A stretch of DNA of 32,692 nucleotides from Microcaldota archaeon. Lineage in GTDB: Archaea; Micrarchaeota; Micrarchaeia; Norongarragalinales; UBA8480. Positions 8,867 through 17,483 of this stretch are shown piece after piece. The DNA is taken from assembly GCA_013425325.1 (NCBI GenBank), contig JACCLL010000041.1:1-32692 (forward strand). The letters run 5' to 3'. The translations under genes and the position numbers were made by a program. The first letter of the stretch is position 1; each line of letters begins with the position of its first letter. Under the pieces are notes generated by a model. It saw nothing but the letters and a program-made list of their open reading frames with translations, had not been told where the DNA came from and searched no databases.

Positions 8867-9964
8867 TCAACGCGTCACTTCAAAGCCCCTTACCTGCGAA
8901 TACAATTCCGCGGCGGCCTTGTTTTTCTCGAAGTGCAAGCGAATCGGTGCAATCAACGCGTCCAGTTCGGTTGCAACCGCGTTCTTCAAGTCAGGCGCTT
9001 TCAGCTTGTCTGCCACGAAGTCCTTTTCGAGAGCAGAGTAAGAGTCGTAGTCAAGCGGGCCCCCGAACTTAGCGGGCCGTTCGACGTGCACTGCCGGCTT
9101 GGCGCGGAAAACGATTTCGCGCGCGTACTCGAGAACAGGATTGCCTTCAACCTGCTTCGGGGGGCAAAAGGCCTTGTTTATCTTGCGCGCTATTTCCTGC
9201 GCCGAGTCGTGGACGAAAATGCATGTTTCGGGCTTGCTCTTGCTCATCTTGGCGTCTATTTCCAAGTCCGCCGCGCTTTCGTCGGACTGGCTTGCGCTGC
9301 CCATTCCCGAAAGCGAGAGAAGCATGCGGTGGTGGACTGCAACCGGCTTCTTGAAACCTATTGAATCCGCGACGTCGCGCGCCAGCATGTTCGCCTTGCG
9401 CTGGTCCATTCCAAGCTGGCAGATGTCCACGCCCATGTGAAAAATGTCGGCGGCCTGCATTGACGGGTAAAACAGTTGCGCGACCTGCTTCACGTCGCCC
9501 TCTTTTCTTCCGGCGATTTGCAGGCACTTCGTCGTCCGCGCCAGAGTGTGGTGCTTGGCGACCAAGATGACTTTCTTCCAGTACTCGCCGTCGTCGAAGT
9601 AGTCCTTGTGCCAGACTACGTTGACTTTGCTCAAATCCACTCCCGCGGCCTTCCAGACTTCCAGAAAGTATTTTCCCACGAGCCGCACGCGCTCGAGGTC
9701 GCCGCCCATTTTGTTGTTTATCCACGCAAACGAGTCGGCCAAAAGCAGGTTGAACTTCACTCCCGCTTTAAGCAAATCCTTGACAAGAAGCGGGCGGTAT
9801 ACGCCGACGGGCAAGTGCGCGACGCCGGATGGCTCGAAGCCGTCGTACGCCAGCGGGTGGTCGTTGGTTTCCAGCAGCGCGCGCAGCTCTTCCTCGGTAA
9901 CCACTTCTTCCGCAATTCCCTTTATGAGTTGAAAACGAGTTTCGACGTCCATAACGCTTCGCAC
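8867..9964 (-). CDS. tyrS: Tyrosyl-tRNA synthetase, archaeal type
   Basis: YDGFEPSGVAHLPVGVYR (HIGH region), FYPSMQAADIFHMGVDICQLGMDQRKANMLARD, KMSKSKPE. The ATG ending at 9952 is an alternative start. Confidence 0.93.
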   Translation of the reverse strand: MRSVMDVETRFQLIKGIAEEVVTEEELRALLETNDHPLAYDGFEPSGVAHLPVGVYRPLLVKDLLKAGVKFNLLLADSFAWINNKMGGDLERVRLVGKYFLEVWKAAGVDLSKVNVVWHKDYFDDGEYWKKVILVAKHHTLARTTKCLQIAGRKEGDVKQVAQLFYPSMQAADIFHMGVDICQLGMDQRKANMLARDVADSIGFKKPVAVHHRMLLSLSGMGSASQSDESAADLEIDAKMSKSKPETCIFVHDSAQEIARKINKAFCPPKQVEGNPVLEYAREIVFRAKPAVHVERPAKFGGPLDYDSYSALEKDFVADKLKAPDLKNAVATELDALIAPIRLHFEKNKAAAELYSQVRGFEVTR

Positions 9965-10045
9965 CCTCGGAATTTAAGAGGGAAAAGAGTTTTAAATAAG
10001 GTTCGCAAAATTAATTGCAACTCATTTTCTTAAAATGGGGAGTTG

Positions 10046-10090
10046 ACCCTTCGCGGGAAGGGTAGAGAACCATGAGAGCGTCTCGCTTTC
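10046..10090 (+). promoter_or_regulatory. Two hairpins in the putative rpl30e mRNA leader
   Basis: ACCCTTC-GCGG-GAAGGGT (10046-10063, perfect 7-bp stem), then GAGAGCG-TCT-CGCTTTC (about 10074-10090, 7 bp with one G-U). Confidence 0.5.
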
Positions 10091-10118
10091 TAGGGAATAC
10101 TGAAAAGGTGCATTTAAC

Positions 10119-10421
10119 ATGGACTTGAACAAGTCGATCCGCATGGCAGTCGACACCGGCAAAGTCGTGCTTGGCAGCGACAAGACGACCAAGGCGGCGT
10201 TGAGCGGAAACGCGAAAATGATCATAGTAGCCGCAAACTGTCCTGCCGAGCGCAAGCAGGACTTGAAGCACTACAGCCAGTTGTCCGACGTTCCCGTGCT
10301 GGAATACATTGGAAGCGCGATTGAACTGGGAAACGTGTGCGGAAAACCATTTCCAGTAGCTGCAATGACGGTTCTCGACGCGGGAAACTCGGACTTGCTC
10401 GACGCAGTGAAGAAACAGTGA
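10119..10421 (+). CDS. rpl30e: Ribosomal protein L30e
   Basis: MDLNKSIRMAVDTGKVVLGSDKTTKAALSGNAKMIIVAANCPAERKQDLKHYSQLSDVPVLEYIGSAIELGNVCGKPFPVAAMTVLD; next to nusA/rps12 as in archaea. Confidence 0.95.
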   Translation: MDLNKSIRMAVDTGKVVLGSDKTTKAALSGNAKMIIVAANCPAERKQDLKHYSQLSDVPVLEYIGSAIELGNVCGKPFPVAAMTVLDAGNSDLLDAVKKQ

Positions 10422-10428
10422 TTTTGTA

Positions 10429-10848
10429 ATGCCGACGCTTTCCCTGGAAGACATTCAGCTCATGAACTTCATTGAGACGAGCACCGGCGCCAAGGCCAAC
10501 GACCTGGTGCGCGAAGACGACACCCTGATAATAGTCGTCCAAAAAGGCGACTTGGGAAAAGCAATAGGCAAAGGCGGCGCAAACGCGCAGAAGCTCAAGC
10601 AGAAAATCGGGAAGGAAATTGCGGTAATCGAAGACGCGGACGACCCCAAGACTTTCGTCGCAAACGCCCTGGCACCCGCGGTGCTGCGCAGCGTCGACAT
10701 CTCCGAAGAAGGGGGAAGGAAAGTCGCGGTCGTAAGCGTTGACGCAAAGAACAAGGGAAGCGCAATAGGAAGAGGCGGCGAGAAAATCAAGAGAGCCCGC
10801 ATTCTGATGCAAAGAAAATTCGGTTTTGACGACGTGAAAATACGCTGA
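10429..10848 (+). CDS. nusA: Archaeal NusA-like KH-domain transcription factor
   Basis: Two KH GxxG motifs (GKAIGKGGANAQKLKQKIGKEI; GSAIGRGGEKIKRARIL) and synteny between rpl30e and rps12. Confidence 0.94.
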   Translation: MPTLSLEDIQLMNFIETSTGAKANDLVREDDTLIIVVQKGDLGKAIGKGGANAQKLKQKIGKEIAVIEDADDPKTFVANALAPAVLRSVDISEEGGRKVAVVSVDAKNKGSAIGRGGEKIKRARILMQRKFGFDDVKIR

Positions 10849-10861
10849 AAAGGTGAATTGA

Positions 10862-11290
10862 TTGGGAAAGGGATTGTTCGCGGGAAGACAGCTTGAACGC
10901 AACCGCAAGAGAATGCGGTGGAAGAAAAAGCCGTGGAAGCGAAAAGCGCTCGGCCTCAAGTTCAAGTACGACCCGCTCGAAGGAGCGCCCCAAGCCAAGG
11001 GAATAGTCATAAAGAAGGAAGGCAAGGAACAAAAACAGCCTCACTCGGGAATCATCAAATGCGTGCGCGTTCAATTAATCAAGAACGGAAAGAAAGTCAG
11101 CGCACACTGCCCGCGAGACAAGGCAATCGATTTCATTGACGAGCACGACGAAGTCACCATCGCGGGACTCGGAGGCTCGCAGAGAGGACAAATGGGCTCG
11201 ATTCCCGGAGTCCGCTACAAAGTAGTCGCAGTAAACGGCATCGACCTCGACCAACTGAGGACGAAGAAGAAAGAAAAGCCCAAGAGGTAA
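10862..11290 (+). CDS. rps12: Ribosomal protein S12 (S23e), TTG start
   Basis: [52 protein letters not shown]...[31 protein letters not shown]. Confidence 0.96.
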   Translation: MGKGLFAGRQLERNRKRMRWKKKPWKRKALGLKFKYDPLEGAPQAKGIVIKKEGKEQKQPHSGIIKCVRVQLIKNGKKVSAHCPRDKAIDFIDEHDEVTIAGLGGSQRGQMGSIPGVRYKVVAVNGIDLDQLRTKKKEKPKR

Positions 11291-11296
11291 GTCTGC

Positions 11297-11899
11297 ATGG
11301 AAAAACTGTTCGGAAAATACTCGTACGAAGGAATAGTCGTAAACGACCCCAGCTTGGCTCCATACGTTTCGCTGAAGCCGCTGGAATACCCGCACACTTA
11401 CGCGCGGCACGCCAACAAACAATTCGCGAAAGCAAAAGTCAACCTCGTAGAGAGGCTGGCGAACAAGCTCATGCGCGGCGGAACAGGAGAAAAGCTTGGA
11501 GGAAAAGTCATTCGCACGCACGGAAAACTCCAGGGCAAGAAAACCAAGGTCCTGCGCATAGTCGAAGAAGCTTTTGCGAAAGTCTCGGACGAAACCAAGC
11601 AAAACCCGATACAGCTCCTCGTACGCGCAGTCGAAAACTCGGCTCCCCGCGAAGACGTCACGAGAGTGCGCATGGGAGGAATCGCCTACCAAGTCGCGAC
11701 CGACGTCGGCGCACAACGACGCCTGGACATGGCGTTGCGCAACATCGCGCTGTCCGCAATCACGGGTTCGTTCGGAAAGCCGACTAACCTCGCGCAAGCC
11801 CTCGCCAAGGAAATCATTCTTGCGGGCTCGGGAAGCGCGGACAGTTACGCAATAAAACGCAGGAACGACACCGAACGCATGGCAAAGTCGGCGAGGTAA
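11297..11899 (+). CDS. rps7: Ribosomal protein S7
   Basis: KVNLVERLANKLMRGGTGEKLGGKVIRTHGKLQGKKTKVLRIVEEAF...NPIQLLVRAVENSAPREDVTRVRMGGIAYQVATDVGAQRRLDMALRNIA. Confidence 0.96.
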   Translation: MEKLFGKYSYEGIVVNDPSLAPYVSLKPLEYPHTYARHANKQFAKAKVNLVERLANKLMRGGTGEKLGGKVIRTHGKLQGKKTKVLRIVEEAFAKVSDETKQNPIQLLVRAVENSAPREDVTRVRMGGIAYQVATDVGAQRRLDMALRNIALSAITGSFGKPTNLAQALAKEIILAGSGSADSYAIKRRNDTERMAKSAR

Positions 11900-11919
11900 A
11901 AAATTTTCAAAGAGAGTGA

Positions 11920-14115
11920 GTGAAAATGGCGAAGAAAGAAGTAGTCGCAGAACACGTAGCACAACTCATGAAAAACCGCGAAAACATCCGCAACATCGGC
12001 ATCGTGGCACACGTGGACCACGGCAAGTCCACTTTAAGCGACACGCTGGTGGCAAGAGCGGGACTGATTTCCCAGGAACTCGCCGGAGAACAGAGAGTCC
12101 TCGACTTCGAAGAACTCGAGCAACAACGCGGAATCACCATCAAAGCAGCCAACATCTCGATTCCCGTCAACTTCAGGGAAAAAGACTACCTCATCAACCT
12201 CATCGACACGCCGGGGCACGTGGACTTCGGAGGACACGTCACGCGAGCGCTCCGCGCCGTCGACGGATGCATCCTCGTAGTCGACTGCGTCGAAGGAATC
12301 ATGCCCCAAACCGAAACCGTGCTGCGCCAGGCGCTGAAAGAAAAAGTCAAGCCCGTCCTCTTCATAAACAAGATAGACCGCTTCATCAACGAACTCAAGC
12401 TCGACTCGAACGCAATGCAGCAAAAGTTCCTGCGCATAATCACGGGCGTAAACAAGTTGATCAACAACTACGGCCCCGCCGAGTTCAAGGAAGCCTGGCA
12501 AATCAAAGTAGAGTCAGGCAACGTCGCATTCGGAACCGCGTTCAACAAATGGGCCATTTCCTACCCCGTAATGAAGGAAAAGAACGTCAGCTTCAAGAAA
12601 ATGTACGAACTCTGCGCAGCCGGACAGCACAAGGAACTCCAGCAAATAGCGCCGCTCGCCGACGTAATACTCGAGTTGATTCTAGACCAGCTGCCAAACC
12701 CCCTGATTGCGCAGAAGTACCGCGTTCCAACCCTCTGGCACGGCGACTTGACCACCGAAGAAGGAAAAGGAATGATGGAATGCAACCCCAAAGCCAAAGT
12801 CTGCTTCGCAGTCACCGCAATCCAGATGGACCCCCACGCAGGAGAAGTCGCAGTCGGACGACTCTTCTCAGGAACCCTGCGCAAAGGAAGCGAACTCTAC
12901 GTCGCCTCCCAGTACAAGACGGAAAAACTCCAGCAAGTCGCGATTTACATGGGACCCGACCGAGTCATTCTCGACGAAGTGCCGGCAGGCAACATCGTCG
13001 CCCTAGTCGGGTTGAAGGAAGTCTACGCAGGAGAAACAATCAGCGAAGGCGAAATGGCCCACACTTTCGAAAAAATCAAGCACCACAGCGAACCAGTAGT
13101 CACGAAATCAATTGAAGCCAAGAACCCGAAGGACCTCGTCCGCCTGACTGACGTGTTGCACAAGATGGCGAAGGAAGACCCGACTATAAGAGTAGAACTC
13201 AACCAAGCCACGGGAGAACACTTACTCAGCGGAATGGGAGAACTGCACCTGGAAATCATCGAGTACAAAATCCGCAAGGAAAAAGGCATTGAAATCATCA
13301 CCACGCCGCCGATCGTCGTCTACCACGAAACCATTTTCGGAAAAGGACCCGTGCTGGAAGGCAAGTCGCCCAACAAGCACAACAAGTTCAAGATAAGCGT
13401 CGAACCCCTCGAAGAAACCGTGTTGAAGGCCTTCAACGAAGGAGAAATCGACGAAAAAATGAAGGGCAAAGACCTCCAAGAACGCCTGCTAAAAGCCGGC
13501 TTGCCGCGCGAAGAATCAAAGAAAGTGCTGGCAATACACGAAAACAACATTTTCATCGACGCAACCAAAGGCGTGCAATACCTGCAGGACATCATGGAAC
13601 TGATGATCGAAGCATTCGAGGAAGCAGTCGAACAAGGACCACTAGCGAAAGAAAAATGCATCGGAGTCAAAGTCAAGCTAACCGACGCGACGATCCACGT
13701 CGACCCCGCCCACCGCGGACCAGCGCAAATCATGCCGGCGGTAAAACGCCCGATTTACGCGGGAATGCTGCAGGCGCAGTGCGCGCTGCTCGAACCCAAG
13801 CAAAAGCTCGTCGTAAACAGCCCCAGCGAGTACATGAGCGGAATAATCAACCAAATCCAAGGACGCCGCGGACAAATCCAGGACATGATCCAAGAAGGAG
13901 AAGCAGTCACCATCGAAGCCAAGGTCCCGGTTGCTGAAATGTTCGGATTCGCCTCCGAAATCCGCAGCGCATCGCAGGGACGAGCCGTTTGGTACACGGA
14001 GTACGCCGGATACGAAAAACTTCCGACCGAACTCCAGAACCGCGTCGTCACGCAAATCCGCAAGCGCAAAGGCGAGCCCGAAAACCCGCCGACGCCAAGC
14101 GACTTCCTCGACTGA
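11920..14115 (+). CDS. fusA: Translation elongation factor EF-2
   Basis: GTPase motifs GIVAHVDHGKSTLSD, QRGITIKAANIS, IDTPGHVDFGGHV, INKIDRF; diphthamide-loop region VDPAHRGPAQIMP. Start could also be the ATG at 11926. Confidence 0.97.
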   Translation: MKMAKKEVVAEHVAQLMKNRENIRNIGIVAHVDHGKSTLSDTLVARAGLISQELAGEQRVLDFEELEQQRGITIKAANISIPVNFREKDYLINLIDTPGHVDFGGHVTRALRAVDGCILVVDCVEGIMPQTETVLRQALKEKVKPVLFINKIDRFINELKLDSNAMQQKFLRIITGVNKLINNYGPAEFKEAWQIKVESGNVAFGTAFNKWAISYPVMKEKNVSFKKMYELCAAGQHKELQQIAPLADVILELILDQLPNPLIAQKYRVPTLWHGDLTTEEGKGMMECNPKAKVCFAVTAIQMDPHAGEVAVGRLFSGTLRKGSELYVASQYKTEKLQQVAIYMGPDRVILDEVPAGNIVALVGLKEVYAGETISEGEMAHTFEKIKHHSEPVVTKSIEAKNPKDLVRLTDVLHKMAKEDPTIRVELNQATGEHLLSGMGELHLEIIEYKIRKEKGIEIITTPPIVVYHETIFGKGPVLEGKSPNKHNKFKISVEPLEETVLKAFNEGEIDEKMKGKDLQERLLKAGLPREESKKVLAIHENNIFIDATKGVQYLQDIMELMIEAFEEAVEQGPLAKEKCIGVKVKLTDATIHVDPAHRGPAQIMPAVKRPIYAGMLQAQCALLEPKQKLVVNSPSEYMSGIINQIQGRRGQIQDMIQEGEAVTIEAKVPVAEMFGFASEIRSASQGRAVWYTEYAGYEKLPTELQNRVVTQIRKRKGEPENPPTPSDFLD

Positions 14116-14163
14116 GGAAGCCCTTCCTTTTCTTTATTTTTTACCCGGAGGACCGCATAAACC

Positions 14164-14215
14164 TTACCCCTACAATTTAACAAAAATAGCAACTTTTATA
14201 AATAAGTAGGGGTAA
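14164..14215. promoter_or_regulatory. fic promoter: TATA box flanked by a perfect 10-bp inverted repeat
   Basis: TTACCCCTAC (14164-14173) and GTAGGGGTAA (14206-14215) flank TTTTATAAAT (about 14194-14203); ATG at 14225. Confidence 0.75.
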
Positions 14216-14224
14216 AACTTTTTC

Positions 14225-15124
14225 ATGGCTTCGATTCGGAAAAGGAAAGTGGGAAAGCACACATACTACTACTTGGAACACGCGCTGCGCAGGAACGGAA
14301 AAGTGGAAAAGCGCGAGCTCTACCTAGGCAAGACTCTTCCCAAAAACCTTAACGAAATCAAAAGCAACTTTCTCGGTCAGGTCTACAAAGAAAAATGGTT
14401 TTCCGCCCTGGAAAAAATAAGGAACGCCGCCGCAAAAGAAAACCGCGTCACCCCGCCGTCCGCGCGCGAACAGGAACTGGAAAAGTTTTCCATAAAATTC
14501 ACTTACGACACGCAGCGTATCGAAGGCTCTACGTTGACGCTTCGCGAAACGGCAGACTTGCTCGAGAAAGGCATTTCCCCCCGCGCGAAACCAGTCCGCG
14601 ACGCAAAGGAAGCCGAAGCACACCAAAAACTATTTTACGAAATGCTTGAAACTAAGAAGAATCCTTCGCTCCAACTGGTTTTGGAATGGCACCACAAACT
14701 CTTTTCAGAAACCAAGCCGGACCTCGCAGGCAAAGTGAGACAACACCAGGTAGCAATTGCGGGAAGCAGGTTCATGCCGCCTTCGCCGGCCGAAGTACCG
14801 CCGTTGCTCGGCGAGTTTTTCAAGTGGTATGCGCGGAGCAAGGACAAGACGCATCCCGTCGAACTAGCTGCGCTCGCGCACTTGAAGTTCGTCACAATTC
14901 ATCCCTTCGCAGACGGCAACGGCAGAGTCTCAAGGCTTTTGATGAACTTTGTGCTATATCGCAACGGATTCCCAATGCTGAACATTCCTTACGAAGGAAG
15001 AAGCGGTTACTACCGCGCGCTTGAACGCGCGCAAACCAAGCGCTTAGACGCCACGTTCGTCCAATGGCTCTTCAAACGATACCTAAAGGAATACGCGCGC
15101 TACCTGAAGGTCAAACAAAAATGA
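14225..15124 (+). CDS. Fic/DOC-family protein (putative AMPylator) with N-terminal YYYLEHALRRNGKVEKRELYLGK module
   Basis: Fic motif HPFADGNGRVSRLL (HPFADGNGR at 14900-14926). Inhibitory-helix-like TQRIEGS ([S/T]xxxEG). Confidence 0.93.
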   Translation: MASIRKRKVGKHTYYYLEHALRRNGKVEKRELYLGKTLPKNLNEIKSNFLGQVYKEKWFSALEKIRNAAAKENRVTPPSAREQELEKFSIKFTYDTQRIEGSTLTLRETADLLEKGISPRAKPVRDAKEAEAHQKLFYEMLETKKNPSLQLVLEWHHKLFSETKPDLAGKVRQHQVAIAGSRFMPPSPAEVPPLLGEFFKWYARSKDKTHPVELAALAHLKFVTIHPFADGNGRVSRLLMNFVLYRNGFPMLNIPYEGRSGYYRALERAQTKRLDATFVQWLFKRYLKEYARYLKVKQK

Positions 15125-15939
15125 AGAAGATTCGCGCGCCGCCGTTCAGCCTATGCAACTCGCTCGAGTGCGGGCAAGTCTTCGGCTGGAAAAAGCACGG
15201 CGACGGCTACGCAGGCGTACTAAGAGGCAAAAAAGTTTTCGTCCGACAGCGCAGCTCCCTGCTGGAATTCCAAGGCGCTTCCGTGAAAGAAATGCGAAAC
15301 TACTTTGCCTTAGACCACGACTTGAACGCAGTCTACCGCGAAATCTCGGTAGACGACAACCTCCGCAAAGCAGTCAAAGAATTCAGAGGACTCAGGATTT
15401 TGAGGCAGGAACCGTGGGAATGCGCCGTCTCGTTCCTCTGCAGCCAGAACTCCAACATTCCGCGAATCGAAAAAATGCTTTACAACCTCCGCAAGCGGTT
15501 TGGAACGCCGTTGGACAAAGACACGAGGGCATTTCCGACTCCCGCGCAGCTTTCGAAAGCAACTGAAAAACAGTTGAAACAATGCGGGCTGGGATACCGC
15601 GCGAAGTACGTCAAAAAGTTTGCGGACCACATCGCGCGGCACAAAGACGACTTTCTTGCTCTGAAGAAACTTTCTTACGAAAAAGCACGGGAAAAGCTGA
15701 TGAACCACTTGGGAATCGGGCCGAAAGTAGCGGACTGCGTCTGCTTGTACGCCCTGGAAAAGCTGGAAGCGTTCCCGATCGACGCGTGGATGAAGAAAGT
15801 GCTTGAAAAAAAATACGGGAAAAAAGAGGGGTACGCGAAATCGGCCGAGTTCGCTCGAAAGCGCTTCGGCCGCTTCGCGGGATACGCCCAACTCTACTTG
15901 TTCGCGTGGGCGCGCTCAAAACGTCATTCTCTCAAGTAA
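15121..15939 (+). CDS. 8-oxoguanine DNA glycosylase (OGG1-type, HhH-GPD)
   Basis: Start ATG overlaps the fic stop (ATGA); ORF-track start 15064 is too long. HhH with catalytic Lys HLGIGPKVADCVCLYALEKLEAFPIDAWMKK; CGQVFGWKK and SFLCSQNSNIPRIEKM motifs. Confidence 0.92.
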   Translation: MKKIRAPPFSLCNSLECGQVFGWKKHGDGYAGVLRGKKVFVRQRSSLLEFQGASVKEMRNYFALDHDLNAVYREISVDDNLRKAVKEFRGLRILRQEPWECAVSFLCSQNSNIPRIEKMLYNLRKRFGTPLDKDTRAFPTPAQLSKATEKQLKQCGLGYRAKYVKKFADHIARHKDDFLALKKLSYEKAREKLMNHLGIGPKVADCVCLYALEKLEAFPIDAWMKKVLEKKYGKKEGYAKSAEFARKRFGRFAGYAQLYLFAWARSKRHSLK

Positions 15940-16325
15940 GGCTTGAGCAACTGCCTGGCGGTGCCGTAGTTGTCCACCCTCATTGCGAGAACCGAGCTGC
16001 CTGTTTCCTTGGAGAGCAGGTAGACGTTCTCGATGTTCACGCCTCGCTCGCCTAGGGTAGTGCTTATTCTCGCGAGTTCACCCGGCCTGTCCTGCAGTCT
16101 CAGCATGAGAATGTCGGAATCCACCACGTTGTAGCCGAGTTTTTCAAGCACGGTACGCGCTTTCGAGGCGTTCCGGGTGATCAGGCGGATGACTCCGCTG
16201 TCTCCCATCGCCTCCGCTGCAAGAGCCTCTATGTTTATGTGGTTTCTGCCTAGCGCCTCCGAAATGCCTGCCAGTACGCCTGGCTGGTTCGGGGCAATCA
16301 CGTGCAGTTCTTTCACGTCGGCCAC
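15924..16325 (-). CDS. Tandem ACT-domain protein
   Basis: KELHVIAPNQPGVLAGISEALGRNHINIEALAAEAMG and ILMLRLQDRPGELARISTTLGERGVNIENVYLLS: two ACT repeats. Confidence 0.9.
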   Translation of the reverse strand: MADVKELHVIAPNQPGVLAGISEALGRNHINIEALAAEAMGDSGVIRLITRNASKARTVLEKLGYNVVDSDILMLRLQDRPGELARISTTLGERGVNIENVYLLSKETGSSVLAMRVDNYGTARQLLKPYLRE

Positions 16326-16433
16326 CTCCTGTTTCTTCTGGGGTTTCAGTTATTCTGGGCAACAGGGTTATTAAGTGTTGCCGCGTCAGTCTTACAGAAA
16401 ACGAATTTTACGGCTTTACAAGAGGTGTCTCGA

Positions 16434-17483
16434 ATGGTTGAGGCAAGGGATTATTTAAAGAAACTCAGCGAAATGCACGCACCGTCAGGCATGGAAGACG
16501 AAGTAGCCGACTTCATGCAAAAAGAATTCGAGAAACACGGCTTCAACACCGAGCGCGACGTCCTCGGAAACGTCATAGCACGAAAAGGCAAGGGCAAGAA
16601 AGTACTTGTCGCCGCGCACATGGACGAACCCGCCTTCGCCGTTTCCAGCGTAACTAAAGAAGGCTTCCTAAAGTTCGTTAAAGTAGGGGGATTGTACGAC
16701 GGAATCCTGCCCACCAGCCGCGTGGCAGTGCACGCAAAAGAAAGAATTACGGGAGTAATCGGAGCAAAGCCACCCCACCTCATGAAAGACGAGGAAGAAA
16801 AAAAACTAATTGAATTCGAGCAAATGTTCGTAGACATAGGAGCTTCAAGCGCAACCGAAACCGCAAAACTGGGAATCCGACCCGGAACCTTCATCACCTT
16901 CGACTCGCCCTACCGCGAACTGAGGAACGGACTCGCGTTAGGCAAGGCATTCGACGACAGAAGCGGCTGCGCCGCCCTCCTCTCGCTGGCAAGCAGGCTA
17001 AAGAACTTCGACGGCTGCGAAGCCTGCCTCGTCGGAACCATCCGGGAGGAAACGGGGTTGTTCGGAGCCGCCATGGCCGCCTTCAAGCTCGAACCCGACT
17101 TCGCGATTTCGTTGGACGTAACCCTCGCAGGAGGAACGCCGGACGTCACGGAAGAAAAAATTCCAGTAAAACTCGGCGCGGGCCCGGCGCTGGGAGTAAT
17201 AGAAGGCGGAGGCAGGGGCCTGATAATGAGCAACAAGCTCATCCAATGGGCAGAAAAAACCGCTGCCGCGAAAAAAATTCCCATGCAGTTCGAAGTAAGC
17301 GACAGGGGACGGAGCGACGCGTCAAGCATGCAGTACTCCCGCGCGGGAGTCCTCGCCGCAAGCATAGGCATTCCCTCGCGCTACATCCACTCGCCAAACG
17401 AAATGGTCGACTTAAAAGACGTCGAAAACTCGACGTTACTGGTTGAAGCCCTGTTGAAAGAATTTCCGTCGTTCAAGCCCTAG
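16434..17483 (+). CDS. M42-family aminopeptidase/endoglucanase-like metallopeptidase
   Basis: LSEMHAPSGMEDEVADFMQKEF...VLVAAHMDEPAFAV...GKAFDDRSGCAALL...GTIREETGLFGAAMAAF...HSPNEMVDLKDVEN. Internal ATG 16434 preferred over ORF start 16302. Confidence 0.92.
   Translation: MVEARDYLKKLSEMHAPSGMEDEVADFMQKEFEKHGFNTERDVLGNVIARKGKGKKVLVAAHMDEPAFAVSSVTKEGFLKFVKVGGLYDGILPTSRVAVHAKERITGVIGAKPPHLMKDEEEKKLIEFEQMFVDIGASSATETAKLGIRPGTFITFDSPYRELRNGLALGKAFDDRSGCAALLSLASRLKNFDGCEACLVGTIREETGLFGAAMAAFKLEPDFAISLDVTLAGGTPDVTEEKIPVKLGAGPALGVIEGGGRGLIMSNKLIQWAEKTAAAKKIPMQFEVSDRGRSDASSMQYSRAGVLAASIGIPSRYIHSPNEMVDLKDVENSTLLVEALLKEFPSFKP

Noticed and set aside
10222-11025. 267-aa minus-strand ORF, and 11075..11962 (295 aa)
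   Set aside because: Antisense to rpl30e/nusA/rps12/rps7, which are clearly recognisable.
11916-13115. 399-aa Arg/His-rich ORF
   Set aside because: Out-of-frame read of EF-2; composition is a frameshift artefact of the GC-rich codon pattern.
14116-14224. Inverted repeat as a Rho-independent-like terminator of EF-2
   Set aside because: Arms are 32 nt apart and flank a TATA box; the pyrimidine/T-rich stretch at about 14120-14143 is the better terminator candidate.
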